The notes: generated by a model not told the origin, from the letters alone. Positions 17,521 to 27,219 are shown, counted from the first letter of the stretch. The stretch: DNA of 64,000 nucleotides from Sphingomonas sp. 3P27F8 (GCF_005502745.1 NZ_SCNL01000007.1:62001-126000), one strand, 5' to 3'. Program-made: numbers and translations.

Positions 17521-19035
17521 GTGTCCGCCATCGCTGATTCCATGCTGGACGAAGTAGCCCGCGCTCGCGCCATGGCCCTCTACGATGTTGCCGGCGCGCG
17601 GGACGAGGGGCTCCTGGATGATCTGGTGCGCTTCGCCGGCCAGTTGTGCGATGAGCCGGTCGCGCTTGTCAGTGTGGTGGAAGAGCATTTCCAGCGCATT
17701 ATTTCGCGCGTGGGGACGGATCTCACCGAAACGCCGCGCAGTCAGTCTTTCTGCGCATATGCGATGTACGGGCACCAGGTAATGGAGGTGCCTGACGCGC
17801 GGGACGACAAGCGCTTCGCTGATAATCCACTGGTTACGGGCGCACCCCATATCCGCTTCTACGCAGGGGCTCCGCTCGTTACCGCCGAGGGCCTGGCGCT
17901 GGGCGCGCTGTGCGTGATCGACAACAAGCCGCGCGCGGGCCTTACGGCGCTCCAGCGGGAAGGGATGACGATAGCCGCATCCGCCGCGCTGGGCCGGCTG
18001 GTCGAACGCCGGACCGCCCGCGAGGCAGAAGGCGCCCGCGCGGCGCTTGAGGACAGCGAGATCCGTTTCCGCACCCTCGCGGACACGATGCCGCAGATGG
18101 TCTGGTCGACTTTACCCGACGGCTACCACGATTATTACAACGCCCGTTGGTACGAGTTCACCGGCATGCCCGAAGGCTCTACCGATGGCGAGGAGTGGAA
18201 CGGCATGTTCCACCCGGACGATCAGGAGCGTGCGTGGGATAAGTGGCGTTACAGCCTCAAAACCGGCGACCCCTATCAGATCGAATATCGTTTGCGACGT
18301 TCGGACGGAACGTACCGCTGGGTTTTGGGCCGCGCGCTGCCGATCCGTGACGGGAGCGGCAATATTTTTCGATGGTTCGGCACTTGCACCGACATCCATG
18401 AGCAAAAGCTCGCGCTCGAGGAGCGGGAAATCGTCAGCCAGGAACTGTCCCATCGGATAAAGAACATTTTTTCGGTCGTCTCCGGACTGATCCAGCTAAC
18501 AGCGCGCACGCGGCCCGAATTCGCTCCCGCCGCCCGCGATCTGCGGGAGCGCGTAACGGCGCTGGGTCGCGCGCACGACTTTATCCGCCCTCATAGCGCC
18601 AATTCGCGGCCATCACCTCAGATCGACAGCCTGCAAGCGTTGCTGTGGCAGTTGTTCGAACCCTACCAGGTCGGAGACAATGTCCGCATCGCGATCGCAG
18701 GGGGCGAGGTGGCGATCGACGATCGCGCAGCCACACCGATCGCGCTGCTATTTCACGAACTCGCCACTAACGCCGCCAAATACGGCGCGTTGTCACGCAA
18801 TGACGGCAGCATCGCCCTTGATATTGATTCCGACAACGGGACAACCACCCTAGTCTGGCGCGAAAGCGGCGGCCCGATTATCAAGGCGCCAGAGAATGCT
18901 GGCGGCTTTGGAAGTCAACTGATCGAACTTAGCGCTGTCCGCCAGCTTGGCGGTAGTGTTCGCCGTGATTGGCGCCCGGAGGGCCTGGTAGTGGAAATCG
19001 CCGTGCCGAGCGCGGCGCTCAGTCGCGCGGCGTAA
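17521..19035 (+). CDS. Sensor histidine kinase, HWE family, with GAF and PAS domains
   Basis: From the GTG at 17521, with AAGGAGG five bases before, 504 residues with no signal peptide or membrane helix: a cytoplasmic kinase. A GAF domain covers about 20-165, a PAS domain about 180-300 (MVWSTLPDGYHDYYNARWYEFTG is its start), and an HWE kinase core follows. The phosphoacceptor is in ELSHRIKNIFSVV, the N box is HELATNAAKYGALS, and the WxE motif is VWRESGG with GFGSQLIE after. The last 17 bases overlap the convergent response regulator gene, an obvious candidate partner. HWE kinases often read light or general stress; the ligand here is unknown. Confidence 0.9.
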   Translation: MSAIADSMLDEVARARAMALYDVAGARDEGLLDDLVRFAGQLCDEPVALVSVVEEHFQRIISRVGTDLTETPRSQSFCAYAMYGHQVMEVPDARDDKRFADNPLVTGAPHIRFYAGAPLVTAEGLALGALCVIDNKPRAGLTALQREGMTIAASAALGRLVERRTAREAEGARAALEDSEIRFRTLADTMPQMVWSTLPDGYHDYYNARWYEFTGMPEGSTDGEEWNGMFHPDDQERAWDKWRYSLKTGDPYQIEYRLRRSDGTYRWVLGRALPIRDGSGNIFRWFGTCTDIHEQKLALEEREIVSQELSHRIKNIFSVVSGLIQLTARTRPEFAPAARDLRERVTALGRAHDFIRPHSANSRPSPQIDSLQALLWQLFEPYQVGDNVRIAIAGGEVAIDDRAATPIALLFHELATNAAKYGALSRNDGSIALDIDSDNGTTTLVWRESGGPIIKAPENAGGFGSQLIELSAVRQLGGSVRRDWRPEGLVVEIAVPSAALSRAA

Positions 19036-19411
19036 AGCAGACGAAATCGTGATTGGCTCGATTGACCCCGTCGATCGCCATTGCGGCGGCGGCGCGGATT
19101 GCCTCTTCACTGAAAGGTTTGCGGATATAGCCCAGCGCAGCGCTTTCGTTTACGATCTGTGACGGATTGGCGGTGACGAATACCACCTTCACGCCATAAT
19201 CACGCGCGATGCGCTCCGCGATCGTCGGGCCGGTCGCGCCATCGCGCAGGTTGATATCGACAAAAGCGGCGCAGCAGGTAGGCGCGGCAGCAAGCGCCTC
19301 CGTAGCATCGGCAGCGATCGCGCCGACTTCGTAGCCCGCGTCAACCAATATACGCTCAAGATCGAGCGCGACGAAGATTTCGTCCTCGACGATCAGCGCG
19401 GTCTTGCTCAT
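19019..19411 (-). CDS. Single-domain response regulator
   Basis: A 130-residue receiver with no output domain. Receiver residues are visible: acidic pair ED in LIVEDEIFVALDLE, phosphoacceptor aspartate in AAFVDINLRDG, the threonine switch in VFVTANPS, and the lysine in GYIRKPFSEE. It converges on, and overlaps by 17 bp, the HWE kinase gene, so it may be the phosphate receiver for that kinase. Single-domain regulators of this group can act as phosphate sinks or in the PhyR/general stress network, but that is inference. Confidence 0.87.
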   Translation of the reverse strand: MSKTALIVEDEIFVALDLERILVDAGYEVGAIAADATEALAAAPTCCAAFVDINLRDGATGPTIAERIARDYGVKVVFVTANPSQIVNESAALGYIRKPFSEEAIRAAAAMAIDGVNRANHDFVCFTPRD

Positions 19412-19439
19412 TTCCTAATCCAGATCATAGCGATGTAAC

Positions 19440-20051
19440 TTAACAGGCGTCGCGCCCGCCGGTTCCCCGCAACAAAAAGACAGCATGCTCAGCGAGCGCA
19501 TTTGCCGCCGCCGATGTGGTTTTTCGACCACGTGACAGGAACCACGCGCCTTCCACTGCGATACCGTGCTCGCGAAGATAGGCGCGGAAATCGTCGATCG
19601 TCAGATGGTGGATATTCGGCGTGTCGTACCACCGCTCCGGCAGCAGCCGCGTCACCGGCATCCGGCCGCCCCATAACAGCGATAGCCGCACCCGCCAGTG
19701 CGCGAAATTGGGGAAGCTGACAAAGGCGCGCTGCCCGATCCGCAGCAACTCACCCAGCACTTTGTCCGGCGCGCGACAGGTCTGCAACGTCTGGCTGAGG
19801 ATAGCGTAATCAAAGCTGCGCGAAGGGTAGTCGGCGAGATCGGTGTCCGCGTCGCCCTGAATTACCGAAAGCCCGCGACCCACCGCGCTGGCGACATTGC
19901 CGGCATTTAGCTCCAGCCCGCGCGCATCGACGCCTTTCGTATCGCGAAGTGCTGCCATCAGCAGGCCATCGCCGCATCCAATATCCAGAACCCGCGAGTC
20001 CCGCGCGACATGATCGGCAATCACCGCCAGATCCGGACGAAGCAGGATCAT
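19440..20051 (-). CDS. metW: Methionine biosynthesis protein MetW
   Basis: A 203-residue methyltransferase-fold protein typical of proteobacteria that use MetX. It has [15 protein letters not shown] (motif I, about 20-34), the acidic loop LELNAGNV and [14 protein letters not shown]. MetW is needed with MetX for efficient acetylation of homoserine. The ATG overlaps the metX stop as ATGA (20048-20051), consistent with a metX-metW operon and with MetW acting on or with MetX. Confidence 0.93.
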   Translation of the reverse strand: MILLRPDLAVIADHVARDSRVLDIGCGDGLLMAALRDTKGVDARGLELNAGNVASAVGRGLSVIQGDADTDLADYPSRSFDYAILSQTLQTCRAPDKVLGELLRIGQRAFVSFPNFAHWRVRLSLLWGGRMPVTRLLPERWYDTPNIHHLTIDDFRAYLREHGIAVEGAWFLSRGRKTTSAAANALAEHAVFLLRGTGGRDAC

Positions 20052-21190
20052 GCCGCACCCCTCATGAAGCCGGCAACGACACGATAGAGCTCTGGCGCGT
20101 CCAGCAAAAAGGCATCGTGGCCATAAGGACTGGACAGTTCCATGAAGCTCACCCGGGCACCGGCGGCGTTTAGAGCATGGACGATAGCGCGCGATTCGCG
20201 GGTAGGGTAAAGCCAGTCGGTATCGAAGCTGACGAGGCAGAAACGCGATTTGCTCGTGCGGAAAGCGCTGGCGAGCAGGCCTCCATGCTCCTCCGCCAGA
20301 TCGAAATAATCCATCGCGCGGGTGATGTAGAGATACGAGTTGGCGTCGAACCGATCGACGAAGCTCAGCCCCTGATGGCGCAGATAGCTCTCAACCTGAA
20401 AATCGGCATCGAAACCGAAAGACTTCGCGTCGCGGGCTTGTAGCCTACGGCCGAACTTTTCCGTCAGTCCCGCTTCGGAAAGATAGGTGATATGCGCCGC
20501 CATCCTCGCCACTGCGAGGCCGGCGGCTGGTTGTGTGCTGCGATAATAGTCGCCGCCGTTCCAGTTCGGATCGGCCATCACCGCCTGGCGCCCGACTTCG
20601 TGGAAGGCGATGTTCTGCGCCGAATGGCGCGCCGCCGACGCGATCGCGACGACCGCCTCCACGCGATCGGGGAAGGTTGCCGCCCATGACAGCGCCTGCA
20701 TGCCCCCCATCGAGCCGCCGACCACCGCGTTCAGCCGCCGCACGCCGAGATGATCGAGCAGCATCGCCTGCGCCCGCACCATATCGCGGATCGTGATGAC
20801 GGGAAACGCCATCGCATATTCACGGCCGGTCGCCGGATCGATCGTCGCCGGCCCCGAGGAGCCCATGCACGAGCCGAGCACGTTGGCGCACACCACGAAC
20901 ATCCGGTCGGTATCGATCGGCCGCCCCGGCCCCACCATCGCCGTCCACCACCCCGGCTTGCCGGTGCGCGGATGCGGCGAGGCGACATATTGGTCCATCG
21001 TCAGCGCGTGGCAGACCAGCACCGCATTGCCGCCATCGGGCGCCAGCGTTCCATAGGTTTCGTATGATATCTCGACGGGCGTCAGTATCCCGCCGCCATC
21101 GAGCCTCAGCGGCCCGGGCAGCGCGACATGGCGCCCCGCGCCGAAACGCGGATCATGAGCACCATTCTGACTGGAATTCATCACGGACAT
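20048..21190 (-). CDS. metX: Homoserine O-acetyltransferase MetX
   Basis: A 380-residue alpha/beta hydrolase-fold enzyme that activates homoserine with acetyl-CoA, the first committed step to methionine. Evidence is the N-terminal [24 protein letters not shown], the nucleophile elbow [11 protein letters not shown] near residue 155, and the late histidine in [11 protein letters not shown] with the aspartate of [10 protein letters not shown]. Start is the ATG at 21190 (a second ATG at 21181 is possible). A structured leader lies upstream toward hisC. Confidence 0.95.
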   Translation of the reverse strand: MSVMNSSQNGAHDPRFGAGRHVALPGPLRLDGGGILTPVEISYETYGTLAPDGGNAVLVCHALTMDQYVASPHPRTGKPGWWTAMVGPGRPIDTDRMFVVCANVLGSCMGSSGPATIDPATGREYAMAFPVITIRDMVRAQAMLLDHLGVRRLNAVVGGSMGGMQALSWAATFPDRVEAVVAIASAARHSAQNIAFHEVGRQAVMADPNWNGGDYYRSTQPAAGLAVARMAAHITYLSEAGLTEKFGRRLQARDAKSFGFDADFQVESYLRHQGLSFVDRFDANSYLYITRAMDYFDLAEEHGGLLASAFRTSKSRFCLVSFDTDWLYPTRESRAIVHALNAAGARVSFMELSSPYGHDAFLLDAPELYRVVAGFMRGAA

Positions 21191-21426
21191 TGCACGCCGT
21201 CACTGCGTCCATCTCAGGCCATTGACAACCTTTCTCCGTCATCCGGGCATCGCCGACCACAATTCGACCGGGGGAGTTCACCGCTGGCGACACGCGGCGG
21301 ACCAGCCGGAGACTGCAACTATCGCAGCCTTGCGGTGCCACCCTGAAGCGGTTGCCGAAACAAGGGTGACGGATGCGCGAGCGGCGCGGCATTGCGAAGC
21401 CCGTGGGGATCGCTATTGCCGCCACC
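21191..21426. promoter_or_regulatory. Shared metX/hisC upstream region with folded leader candidate
   Basis: This 236 bp region separates the divergent metX and hisC starts. In the metX direction it contains an inverted repeat, CACCCT/AGGGTG (21363-21368 and 21339-21344), whose 3' arm is part of AGGGTGGCACCGC (minus strand, 21332-21344). That 13-mer equals the T-box antiterminator consensus AGGGTGGNACCGC. A further stem GCTGG/CCAGC (21283-21287, 21302-21306) follows. No specifier-containing Stem I or T tract was recognised, so a true T-box is doubtful. I see no SAM-II consensus. It may be a met-responsive leader of another type. Confidence 0.35.
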
Positions 21427-22527
21427 ATGACGAATGCACCCGTTCCCAAGCCGTGGATCATGGAGATCGCGCCCTATATTCCGGGCCGTTCCACCACCGA
21501 CGACGGCCGCAAGGTGGCCAAGCTCTCGTCGAACGAGAACCCGCTGGGCACCAGCCCCAAGGCGCGCGCCGCCTTTGCCAGCGCCACGACCAGCCTGGAG
21601 CGTTATCCCGATGCGAGCGCCACCGAGCTGCGCGATACGCTGGCGTCCAGGCATGGCCTCGATCCGGCCCGAATCATCTACGGCAACGGATCCGACGAGG
21701 TGCTGCATCTCGCCGCCGGCGCCTTTGCCGGGCCGGGCGACGAGGTGATCTACGTCAATTACGGCTTCTCGGTCTATCCGATCGCCACCCGGCGCGTCGG
21801 CGCGACGCCGGTAGTGGCGCCGGACAAGGATTATGCGACCGACGTGGACGCGATCCTCGCGGCGGTGACCGATCGCACGCGGATCGTTTTCGTCGCCAAC
21901 CCGAACAATCCCACCGGCACCTATGCCCCGCGCGCCGACATCGAGCGGCTGCACGCCGGGCTGCGCCCCGATATCCTGCTCGTGCTCGATCACGCATATG
22001 CCGAATATATCGACGGTGACGACGATGACGGCGGGATGGCGCTGGCGGAGCGCGCGCCGAACGTGCTCGTCACGCGCACCTTCTCGAAGATGTATGGCCT
22101 CGCCGCCGAGCGGATCGGCTGGGGCTATGCCGCGCCGGCGATCATCGAGGCGATGCACCGCATCCGCCTGCCCTTCTCGATCACCATCGCGGGCACCGCG
22201 GCGGCAGTCGCGGCGGTGGGCGACAGCGATTTCGTCGCCCATACGAAGGCGCATAACGCCAAATGGCGCGCGTGGTTCGCAAGCGAGATCGCCAAGCTCG
22301 GCAATGCCGGGCTACGCGCGGTGCCGAGCCAGGCGAACTTCATCCTCGTGCTGTTCGAAGGCGCGTTGACCGCCGAGGCGGCGTACAAGGGGCTGATGGA
22401 CGCCGGCTATATCGTGCGCTGGCTGCCCGGGCAGGGCCTGCCGCACGGCTTGCGCATCACGATCGGCACCGAGGACGAGACGAAGGGCGTGGTCGCCGCG
22501 CTGCGTCGGCTGACGGGCGCGGGCTGA
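21427..22527 (+). CDS. hisC: Histidinol-phosphate aminotransferase
   Basis: A 366-residue fold-type I PLP enzyme that makes histidinol phosphate; the HisC family often also transaminates aromatic 2-oxo acids. Start ATG 21427 ([11 protein letters not shown]) is preferred to the upstream ATG because it gives the family N-terminus. Seen are [26 protein letters not shown], the PLP lysine in [16 protein letters not shown], and ITIGTEDE. Placed directly before tyrA, it may serve tyrosine/phenylalanine synthesis as well as histidine. Confidence 0.94.
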   Translation: MTNAPVPKPWIMEIAPYIPGRSTTDDGRKVAKLSSNENPLGTSPKARAAFASATTSLERYPDASATELRDTLASRHGLDPARIIYGNGSDEVLHLAAGAFAGPGDEVIYVNYGFSVYPIATRRVGATPVVAPDKDYATDVDAILAAVTDRTRIVFVANPNNPTGTYAPRADIERLHAGLRPDILLVLDHAYAEYIDGDDDDGGMALAERAPNVLVTRTFSKMYGLAAERIGWGYAAPAIIEAMHRIRLPFSITIAGTAAAVAAVGDSDFVAHTKAHNAKWRAWFASEIAKLGNAGLRAVPSQANFILVLFEGALTAEAAYKGLMDAGYIVRWLPGQGLPHGLRITIGTEDETKGVVAALRRLTGAG

Positions 22528-23435
22528 TGCTGCCTTTCGCACGCGTCACCATCATCGGGCTGGGGCTGATCGGCTCATCGGTGGCGCGCGCGGTGCGCCA
22601 GGCGATGCCGACGGTGCGGCTGACCGGGCATGATGCGAGCGCGGCGGTGCGCGAGGCGGTGCGCCGGCTCGGTCTGGTCGACGACGTGACCGATACGCCC
22701 GGCGCCGCCGTGACCGATGCCGACCTCGTCATCCTGTGCGTGCCGGTCGGCGTGATGGGGGCGGTCGCCGCCGAGATCGCGGCAGACCTTCCCGCCGATG
22801 CGATCGTCAGCGACGTGGGCTCGAGCAAGGAGTTCGTCGCCCGGGCGCTGACCGAGGCATTGCCCGACGCGATCATCGTTCCCGCCCATCCGGTCGCGGG
22901 AACGGAAAAGAGCGGGCCGGAAGCCGGCTTCGCTTCGCTGTTTCATGGCCGCTGGTGCATCGTCACCCCGCTGCCGGGCGGCGATCCGGTCGCGGCGGAG
23001 CGCGTGGCGGAATTCTGGCGACGGCTCGGCAGCGATGTCGAGACGATGGCCCCCGAGCATCATGACCGCGTACTGGCGATCACGAGCCACCTGCCACACC
23101 TGATCGCCTACACGATCGTGGGCACCGCCAACGATCTCGCCGAGGTCACCGAATCCGAGGTTATCAAATTCTCGGCCGGCGGCTTCCGCGATTTCACCCG
23201 CATCGCCGCCTCCGACCCGACGATGTGGCGCGACGTGTTCCTCAGCAACAAGGAAGCGGTGCTGGAAATGCTCCAGCGCTTCAGCGAGGATCTGTCACAG
23301 TTGCAGCGCGCGATCCGCTGGGGCGATGGCGACACCTTGTTCAACCATTTCGCCCAGACCCGCGCGATCCGCCGCTCGATCGTCGATCAGGGGCAGGATG
23401 ACGCCGCCGCCGATTTCGGCCGGAAGCACGGCTGA
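22527..23435 (+). CDS. tyrA: Prephenate/arogenate dehydrogenase (TyrA family)
   Basis: A 302-residue oxidoreductase that decarboxylates and oxidises prephenate or arogenate in tyrosine synthesis. The NAD(P) loop is VTIIGLGLIGSSVAR near the N-terminus; HPVAGTEKSGPEAG is the conserved substrate motif, and SHLPHLIAYTIV plus SAGGFRDFTRIA follow. The ATG shares the A of the hisC stop (TGATG), so hisC-tyrA are coupled. Cyclohexadienyl specificity cannot be read from the sequence. Confidence 0.93.
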   Translation: MLPFARVTIIGLGLIGSSVARAVRQAMPTVRLTGHDASAAVREAVRRLGLVDDVTDTPGAAVTDADLVILCVPVGVMGAVAAEIAADLPADAIVSDVGSSKEFVARALTEALPDAIIVPAHPVAGTEKSGPEAGFASLFHGRWCIVTPLPGGDPVAAERVAEFWRRLGSDVETMAPEHHDRVLAITSHLPHLIAYTIVGTANDLAEVTESEVIKFSAGGFRDFTRIAASDPTMWRDVFLSNKEAVLEMLQRFSEDLSQLQRAIRWGDGDTLFNHFAQTRAIRRSIVDQGQDDAAADFGRKHG

Positions 23436-23441
23436 GGCGCA

Positions 23442-24128
23442 TCACGCGTCCAGCGCGTTGATCGCTTCCCACACGCGCCGCTCGGCCTCTTCACGCGGCA
23501 AGCCGGGCGGGATCACCGCGCCGATGCGGAAAGTGACGATGCCGGGATGCTTCGCGCCTTTTTTCGGCAGCAACAGGCCGCTGTTGGTGGCGATCGGGAC
23601 CACCGGCAGATCGAGCGCCTTGTAAAGGCCCGCGAACCCGGAGCGCAGCGGCGGCTTCTCGCCCGGCGGCACGCGCGTTCCTTCGGGATAGACGATCACC
23701 GAGCGGCCGGATGCCTTCGCCGCCGCCCCGTCGCGCATCAGCTGGCGCAGCGCCTTCGTCGAAGCGTCGCGGTCGACCACGATCGACCCGTAGAGCGTGG
23801 TCGCCCAGCCCCACAGCGGGATGCGCATCAGTTCGCGCTTCAGCACCATCGCCGGGCTGCCGAGGATCAGTTGCAGTTCCACGGTCTCGTACATCGCCTG
23901 ATGCTTGGCGACGTAGAGCACCTGCCCGCCCGGTATCTCGCCCTCCACCCGGCTGCGGATGCCGAGGATCGCCCGCATCGCCCAGCGGTGAACCCGCGCC
24001 CAGCAATCCGCATAGACGATCACCACGCGCTGCCCGCCAAGCGCGGCGAGCGGCACGCCGAGCACGATCGGCACCGATATCGCATAGAATATGACGCGAA
24101 ACGCGATCGTCCTCAGCCAGTCGCTCAT
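23442..24128 (-). CDS. plsC: 1-acyl-sn-glycerol-3-phosphate acyltransferase
   Basis: A 228-residue membrane-associated acyltransferase that turns lysophosphatidic acid into phosphatidic acid. The HX4(D/E) motif is VAKHQAMYETVEL, here with glutamate as in other alphaproteobacterial PlsC, and the second motif is IVVDRDA; EGTR appears in VIVYPEGTRVPPGEKPP. A hydrophobic N-terminal segment anchors it. ATG 24128 overlaps the ydcF stop as ATGA. It is the last gene of the leftward ftsE-ftsX-ydcF-plsC row. Confidence 0.93.
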   Translation of the reverse strand: MSDWLRTIAFRVIFYAISVPIVLGVPLAALGGQRVVIVYADCWARVHRWAMRAILGIRSRVEGEIPGGQVLYVAKHQAMYETVELQLILGSPAMVLKRELMRIPLWGWATTLYGSIVVDRDASTKALRQLMRDGAAAKASGRSVIVYPEGTRVPPGEKPPLRSGFAGLYKALDLPVVPIATNSGLLLPKKGAKHPGIVTFRIGAVIPPGLPREEAERRVWEAINALDA

Positions 24129-24658
24129 CGCCCGATCCCCAGCCACAGCACAACGCGCCGCAGAATGAGCTTGTTGAATTCGTTCACCAATTGCCCCAGC
24201 CGCGGCTCGGTCGGCACGCCATCCGGCACGATCGTCACATTGTCGTCGAGCGCCGCATCCAGCTCCATCCGCGCGCGCGCCATATGCCAGTCGGACGTCA
24301 CCAGCCGCACCGATCGATAGCGATGCTCGCGTACCCAGGTGGCGGTTTCCTCCGCGTTCGAGCGGGTATCCACCGCCTGCCGCCCGAGATCGACACAGCA
24401 GTCGATCGCCGGCGCGTGCCCGAACGCGGCGGCCAGATCGCGTTTGGCAACGCCAGGGGCAACCCCGGTGACGAGCATCCGCCGCGCGCGCTTTTCCTCG
24501 ATCAGCGTCAGCCCGCGCGCGATCCGCCCCGCCCCGCCGGTCGGCACGACGATCGCGTCGGTGCGCGCGACGGCGGACGGCTGCGCGAGGAGCAGCGTGA
24601 AGGTCGCGAATCCCAGCCCCCAGACGACGGCGGCGAACCCGATCAGCCGCCCGATCAC
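24125..24658 (-). CDS. YdcF/ElyC/SanA (DUF218) family protein
   Basis: A 177-residue protein with an N-terminal membrane helix (IGRLIGFAAVVWGLGFATFTLLL) and a DUF218 domain. Typical stretches are DAIVVPTGGAGRIARGL, RRMLVTGVAPGV, DTRSNAEETATWV and LVTSDWHMARA. The GTG at 24656-24658 overlaps the ftsX stop (GTGA), so I start there instead of at the longer open frame, which is antisense-like within ftsX. Members of this family affect envelope integrity; the exact activity is unknown. Confidence 0.88.
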   Translation of the reverse strand: MIGRLIGFAAVVWGLGFATFTLLLAQPSAVARTDAIVVPTGGAGRIARGLTLIEEKRARRMLVTGVAPGVAKRDLAAAFGHAPAIDCCVDLGRQAVDTRSNAEETATWVREHRYRSVRLVTSDWHMARARMELDAALDDNVTIVPDGVPTEPRLGQLVNEFNKLILRRVVLWLGIGR

Positions 24659-25530
24659 AGGATGCGCCTCAGCGCGCGCGTGACGGCCCAACGCGCCGCC
24701 ATCATCGCCACCAGCACGAACCCGAGCGGCAACAGCGCCAGCGCGGCCCAGCCGCCGATACCCAGCCCCGCCCCGCCGAGCAGCTCCGAGCCAAGCCCCC
24801 CCACGCGCGATCCGATCAGCGCGACCAGCACGAGCGCCAGCACGCCGCCCACCAGCCCGCCGATCAGTGCATCGCGCGCGATCCGGCGCTGAAACAGCCG
24901 CGCCACCTGCACATCGGTGGCGCCCAGCATGTGCATCACCTCGATCGTTGCGCGATGTGCATCGAGCCCGGCGCGCGCGGCGAGCACCACCACCGTGGCA
25001 GTCGCGGTCGCCATCAGCGCGACCAGCCCCGCGCCAAGCCACGTCGCGAAGGACAGCATATCGCCGACCGAGGCCATCCAGCTCGCATGCGCATCGATGC
25101 GCGCCGCCGGCGCCACCCCACCGATAGCGGCGCGCACCCGCGCCAGCGTGGCCGCCGTCCCGTCTGCCAGGTCCACGTCGATCATCACCGGTAGTGGCAG
25201 CGAGGGATCGGCGCCGTCAGATCCCAGCCACGGCCGCAGCAGCTCGGCCAGCGCGGCGCGGCTCACGGGCGACACCCGCGTCACCCCGGGCGTCGCGCGC
25301 AACCGCGCGGCGACCCGCATCGCCTGCGCCTCGCGCGTCGCCGGCGCGCCGCTGGTGAGCTGCACGGTCAGCCGGCCGCCAAGCGAGCGCTCCAGCGTGG
25401 TCGCCGCGTTGCGCGTCGCCAGCCCCATCGCCGCGGCCAGCACCGTCAGGAACAGCATGATCGCGATCACCCACGTCATGGCGCGCCCGTCTCGCGCGTC
25501 GTCCAGCAATCGCGCGGTTGCATTCGCCAT
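24655..25530 (-). CDS. ftsX: Cell division protein FtsX
   Basis: A 291-residue polytopic membrane protein, partner of the FtsE ATPase; FtsEX controls peptidoglycan hydrolase activity at the septum. Layout: cytoplasmic N-terminus, first helix (MTWVIAIMLFLTVLAAAMGLA), a periplasmic domain of about 130 residues, then three more helices. The sequence HRATIEVMHMLGATDVQVARLFQRR is the coupling region of the FtsX/MacB permease fold. It lies 2 bp after ftsE. Confidence 0.92.
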   Translation of the reverse strand: MANATARLLDDARDGRAMTWVIAIMLFLTVLAAAMGLATRNAATTLERSLGGRLTVQLTSGAPATREAQAMRVAARLRATPGVTRVSPVSRAALAELLRPWLGSDGADPSLPLPVMIDVDLADGTAATLARVRAAIGGVAPAARIDAHASWMASVGDMLSFATWLGAGLVALMATATATVVVLAARAGLDAHRATIEVMHMLGATDVQVARLFQRRIARDALIGGLVGGVLALVLVALIGSRVGGLGSELLGGAGLGIGGWAALALLPLGFVLVAMMAARWAVTRALRRIL

Positions 25531-25532
25531 CG

Positions 25533-26237
25533 CTATGTCCGCCTTGCGGGGGGATGGCGCAGGGCGCCGGTCGGATCCTGCAACTGCCCCTTGTCGAGCC
25601 GCATCATCTGGGCATCGGGCACACGATTGAGCAAGTGGATGTCGTGCGTCGCGACCAGCACGGTCGTGCCCAGCCGGTTGAGCGAATCGAACAGCAGCAA
25701 CAGGCGATCCGCCATGTCCGGATCGACGTTGCCGGTCGGCTCGTCGGCGACCAGTATTTCAGGTCGCCCGATCACCGCGCGCGCGATCGCGACGCGCTGC
25801 TGCTCCCCGCCGGACAGGGTCGCCGGGCGTGCCGCGCCGCGATCGCCCAGCCCGACCCATGCGAGCATTTCGTTGACGGGGCCGACGACGTCCGCTTCGG
25901 GCACACCCGCGACGCGCAGGGGCAAGGCGATATTGTCGGCGATCGACAGATGCGGGATCAGCCGGAAATCCTGAAACACCACGCCGATGCGGCGGCGAAA
26001 GCCCGGCAGGCGGCTGCGCGGCATCGTTACCGCATCCTCGCCGAACAGGCGGATGATGCCCCGGCTCGGCCGCTGCGCCAGATAAAGCAGCTTGAGCAGC
26101 GACGTCTTCCCCGCCCCGCTCGCCCCGGTGAGAAAATAGAATGCGCCGCTCGCCAGCGTGAACGTGAGGTCCGACAGCGTTTCCTGGCCGGTGCCATAGC
26201 GCAGCCCCACATTCTCGAACTGCACGATATTCGCCAT
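25533..26237 (-). CDS. ftsE: Cell division ATP-binding protein FtsE
   Basis: A 234-residue ABC ATPase. Walker A is TGASGAGKTSLLK, the Q loop is VVFQDFRLIPH, the signature is LSGGEQQRV, Walker B is ILVADEPTGNVD and the switch histidine is in VATHDIHL. It begins MANIVQFENVGLRYG at ATG 26237; the 14 codons upstream are not conserved. It acts with FtsX at the division site. Divergent from the zinc-ribbon gene across 162 bp. Confidence 0.95.
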   Translation of the reverse strand: MANIVQFENVGLRYGTGQETLSDLTFTLASGAFYFLTGASGAGKTSLLKLLYLAQRPSRGIIRLFGEDAVTMPRSRLPGFRRRIGVVFQDFRLIPHLSIADNIALPLRVAGVPEADVVGPVNEMLAWVGLGDRGAARPATLSGGEQQRVAIARAVIGRPEILVADEPTGNVDPDMADRLLLLFDSLNRLGTTVLVATHDIHLLNRVPDAQMMRLDKGQLQDPTGALRHPPARRT

Positions 26238-26399
26238 CGCGGCGTCTTCCGCCTCACCCCACACCAAGGCAATCGCCATCGCACGAGCGGGGGCACCGCT
26301 TCAAGGCCGGTGCGCGATCCTGCACTCATCGCTTGCCAGCTGGTCCCCGGACATGCTTAGATTCATGGATTCAAGCCCCGTGCGAGCAATTGTCGCGAC

Positions 26400-27149
26400 A
26401 TGATCCTCGAATGCCCCGAATGCCGCACACGCTATCTCGTCCCCGACAGTGCGATCGGGGTTTCGGGCAGAGTCGTGCGATGCGCCAATTGCCGGCATAG
26501 CTGGTTTCAGGACGCAGACGCGCGCGCGATCGAGGCGATGCCGACCGAGACGCCTGCCGAGCCCGCGCCGCCGCCCGCCGCCCCTTCTTCCGCCGCACCG
26601 GCGCCAGCCGATGCGCCGGTTGTCCTCGCGCCCGCAGAGCCGCCGGTCGAAAGCGCGCCGAAACCCGCGGCAGACGTAGATTATGACGCATTCGCGCATC
26701 GCCCGCCGTTTCGCCCGCGGCGCAACCATTCACGTCGCTGGACGATCGCCGCCGTCGCGGCGGGGCTGTTGATGCTGGTGGCGGTCGCGGCGATCATCTG
26801 GATGAGCGCGCCGGGGCTGGCGCAACAGCTCGGCCTGTCATTCGGCCCGGCGGAATCACCGCTGCGGCTGGTCGACAATCCGATCGAGCGGCGCGAGATG
26901 GCCAATGGCAGCGAATTGTTCGCAGTGAGCGGCAAGGTGCTGAACCCGTCGGGAGACCGCCAGCGCGTGCCCGATATCCGCGCCGATCTGCGCGATGCGC
27001 AGGGCCGCATCGTCTTCAGCTGGACGATCACGCCGCAGCAGCGCTCGCTCGGCCCGAAGGGATCGATCGATTTCAATTCGGCGAAGCTGGACGTGCCCGC
27101 CAATTCGAAGCGGCTGGAGCTGAGCTTCGTCGGCGAAAACGGCAAATAG
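26400..27149 (+). CDS. MJ0042-type zinc-ribbon membrane protein
   Basis: A 249-residue protein: an N-terminal zinc ribbon with CPECRTRYLV and VVRCANCRHSWF (two CxxC pairs), a long proline/alanine linker, one membrane helix (WTIAAVAAGLLMLVAVAAIIWM, near 118-140) and a C-terminal beta-rich domain with FAVSGKVLNPSG. This is the usual alphaproteobacterial layout next to ftsE. Role is unknown, though the position suggests envelope or division. Confidence 0.85.
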   Translation: MILECPECRTRYLVPDSAIGVSGRVVRCANCRHSWFQDADARAIEAMPTETPAEPAPPPAAPSSAAPAPADAPVVLAPAEPPVESAPKPAADVDYDAFAHRPPFRPRRNHSRRWTIAAVAAGLLMLVAVAAIIWMSAPGLAQQLGLSFGPAESPLRLVDNPIERREMANGSELFAVSGKVLNPSGDRQRVPDIRADLRDAQGRIVFSWTITPQQRSLGPKGSIDFNSAKLDVPANSKRLELSFVGENGK

Positions 27150-27191
27150 CGGCGCGAGCCGGCCTTCGCGGCGCGATCGGCAATACAGGCA

Positions 27192-27219
27192 TTGCCAGCC
27201 CCGAAAGGCTTTGCTAGGG
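27192..27219 (+). promoter_or_regulatory. Candidate promoter for tRNA-Leu
   Basis: TTGCCA (27192-27197), then 16 bases, then CTAGGG (27214-27219). It lies 44 bases ahead of the mature tRNA-Leu and matches the TTGnC / CTAGR layout seen for tRNA-Gln and rho. Confidence 0.45.

Noticed and set aside
21191..21426. SAM-II riboswitch upstream of metX
   Set aside because: The typical pseudoknot with GCTAAA near the ribosome-binding site is absent on the minus strand.
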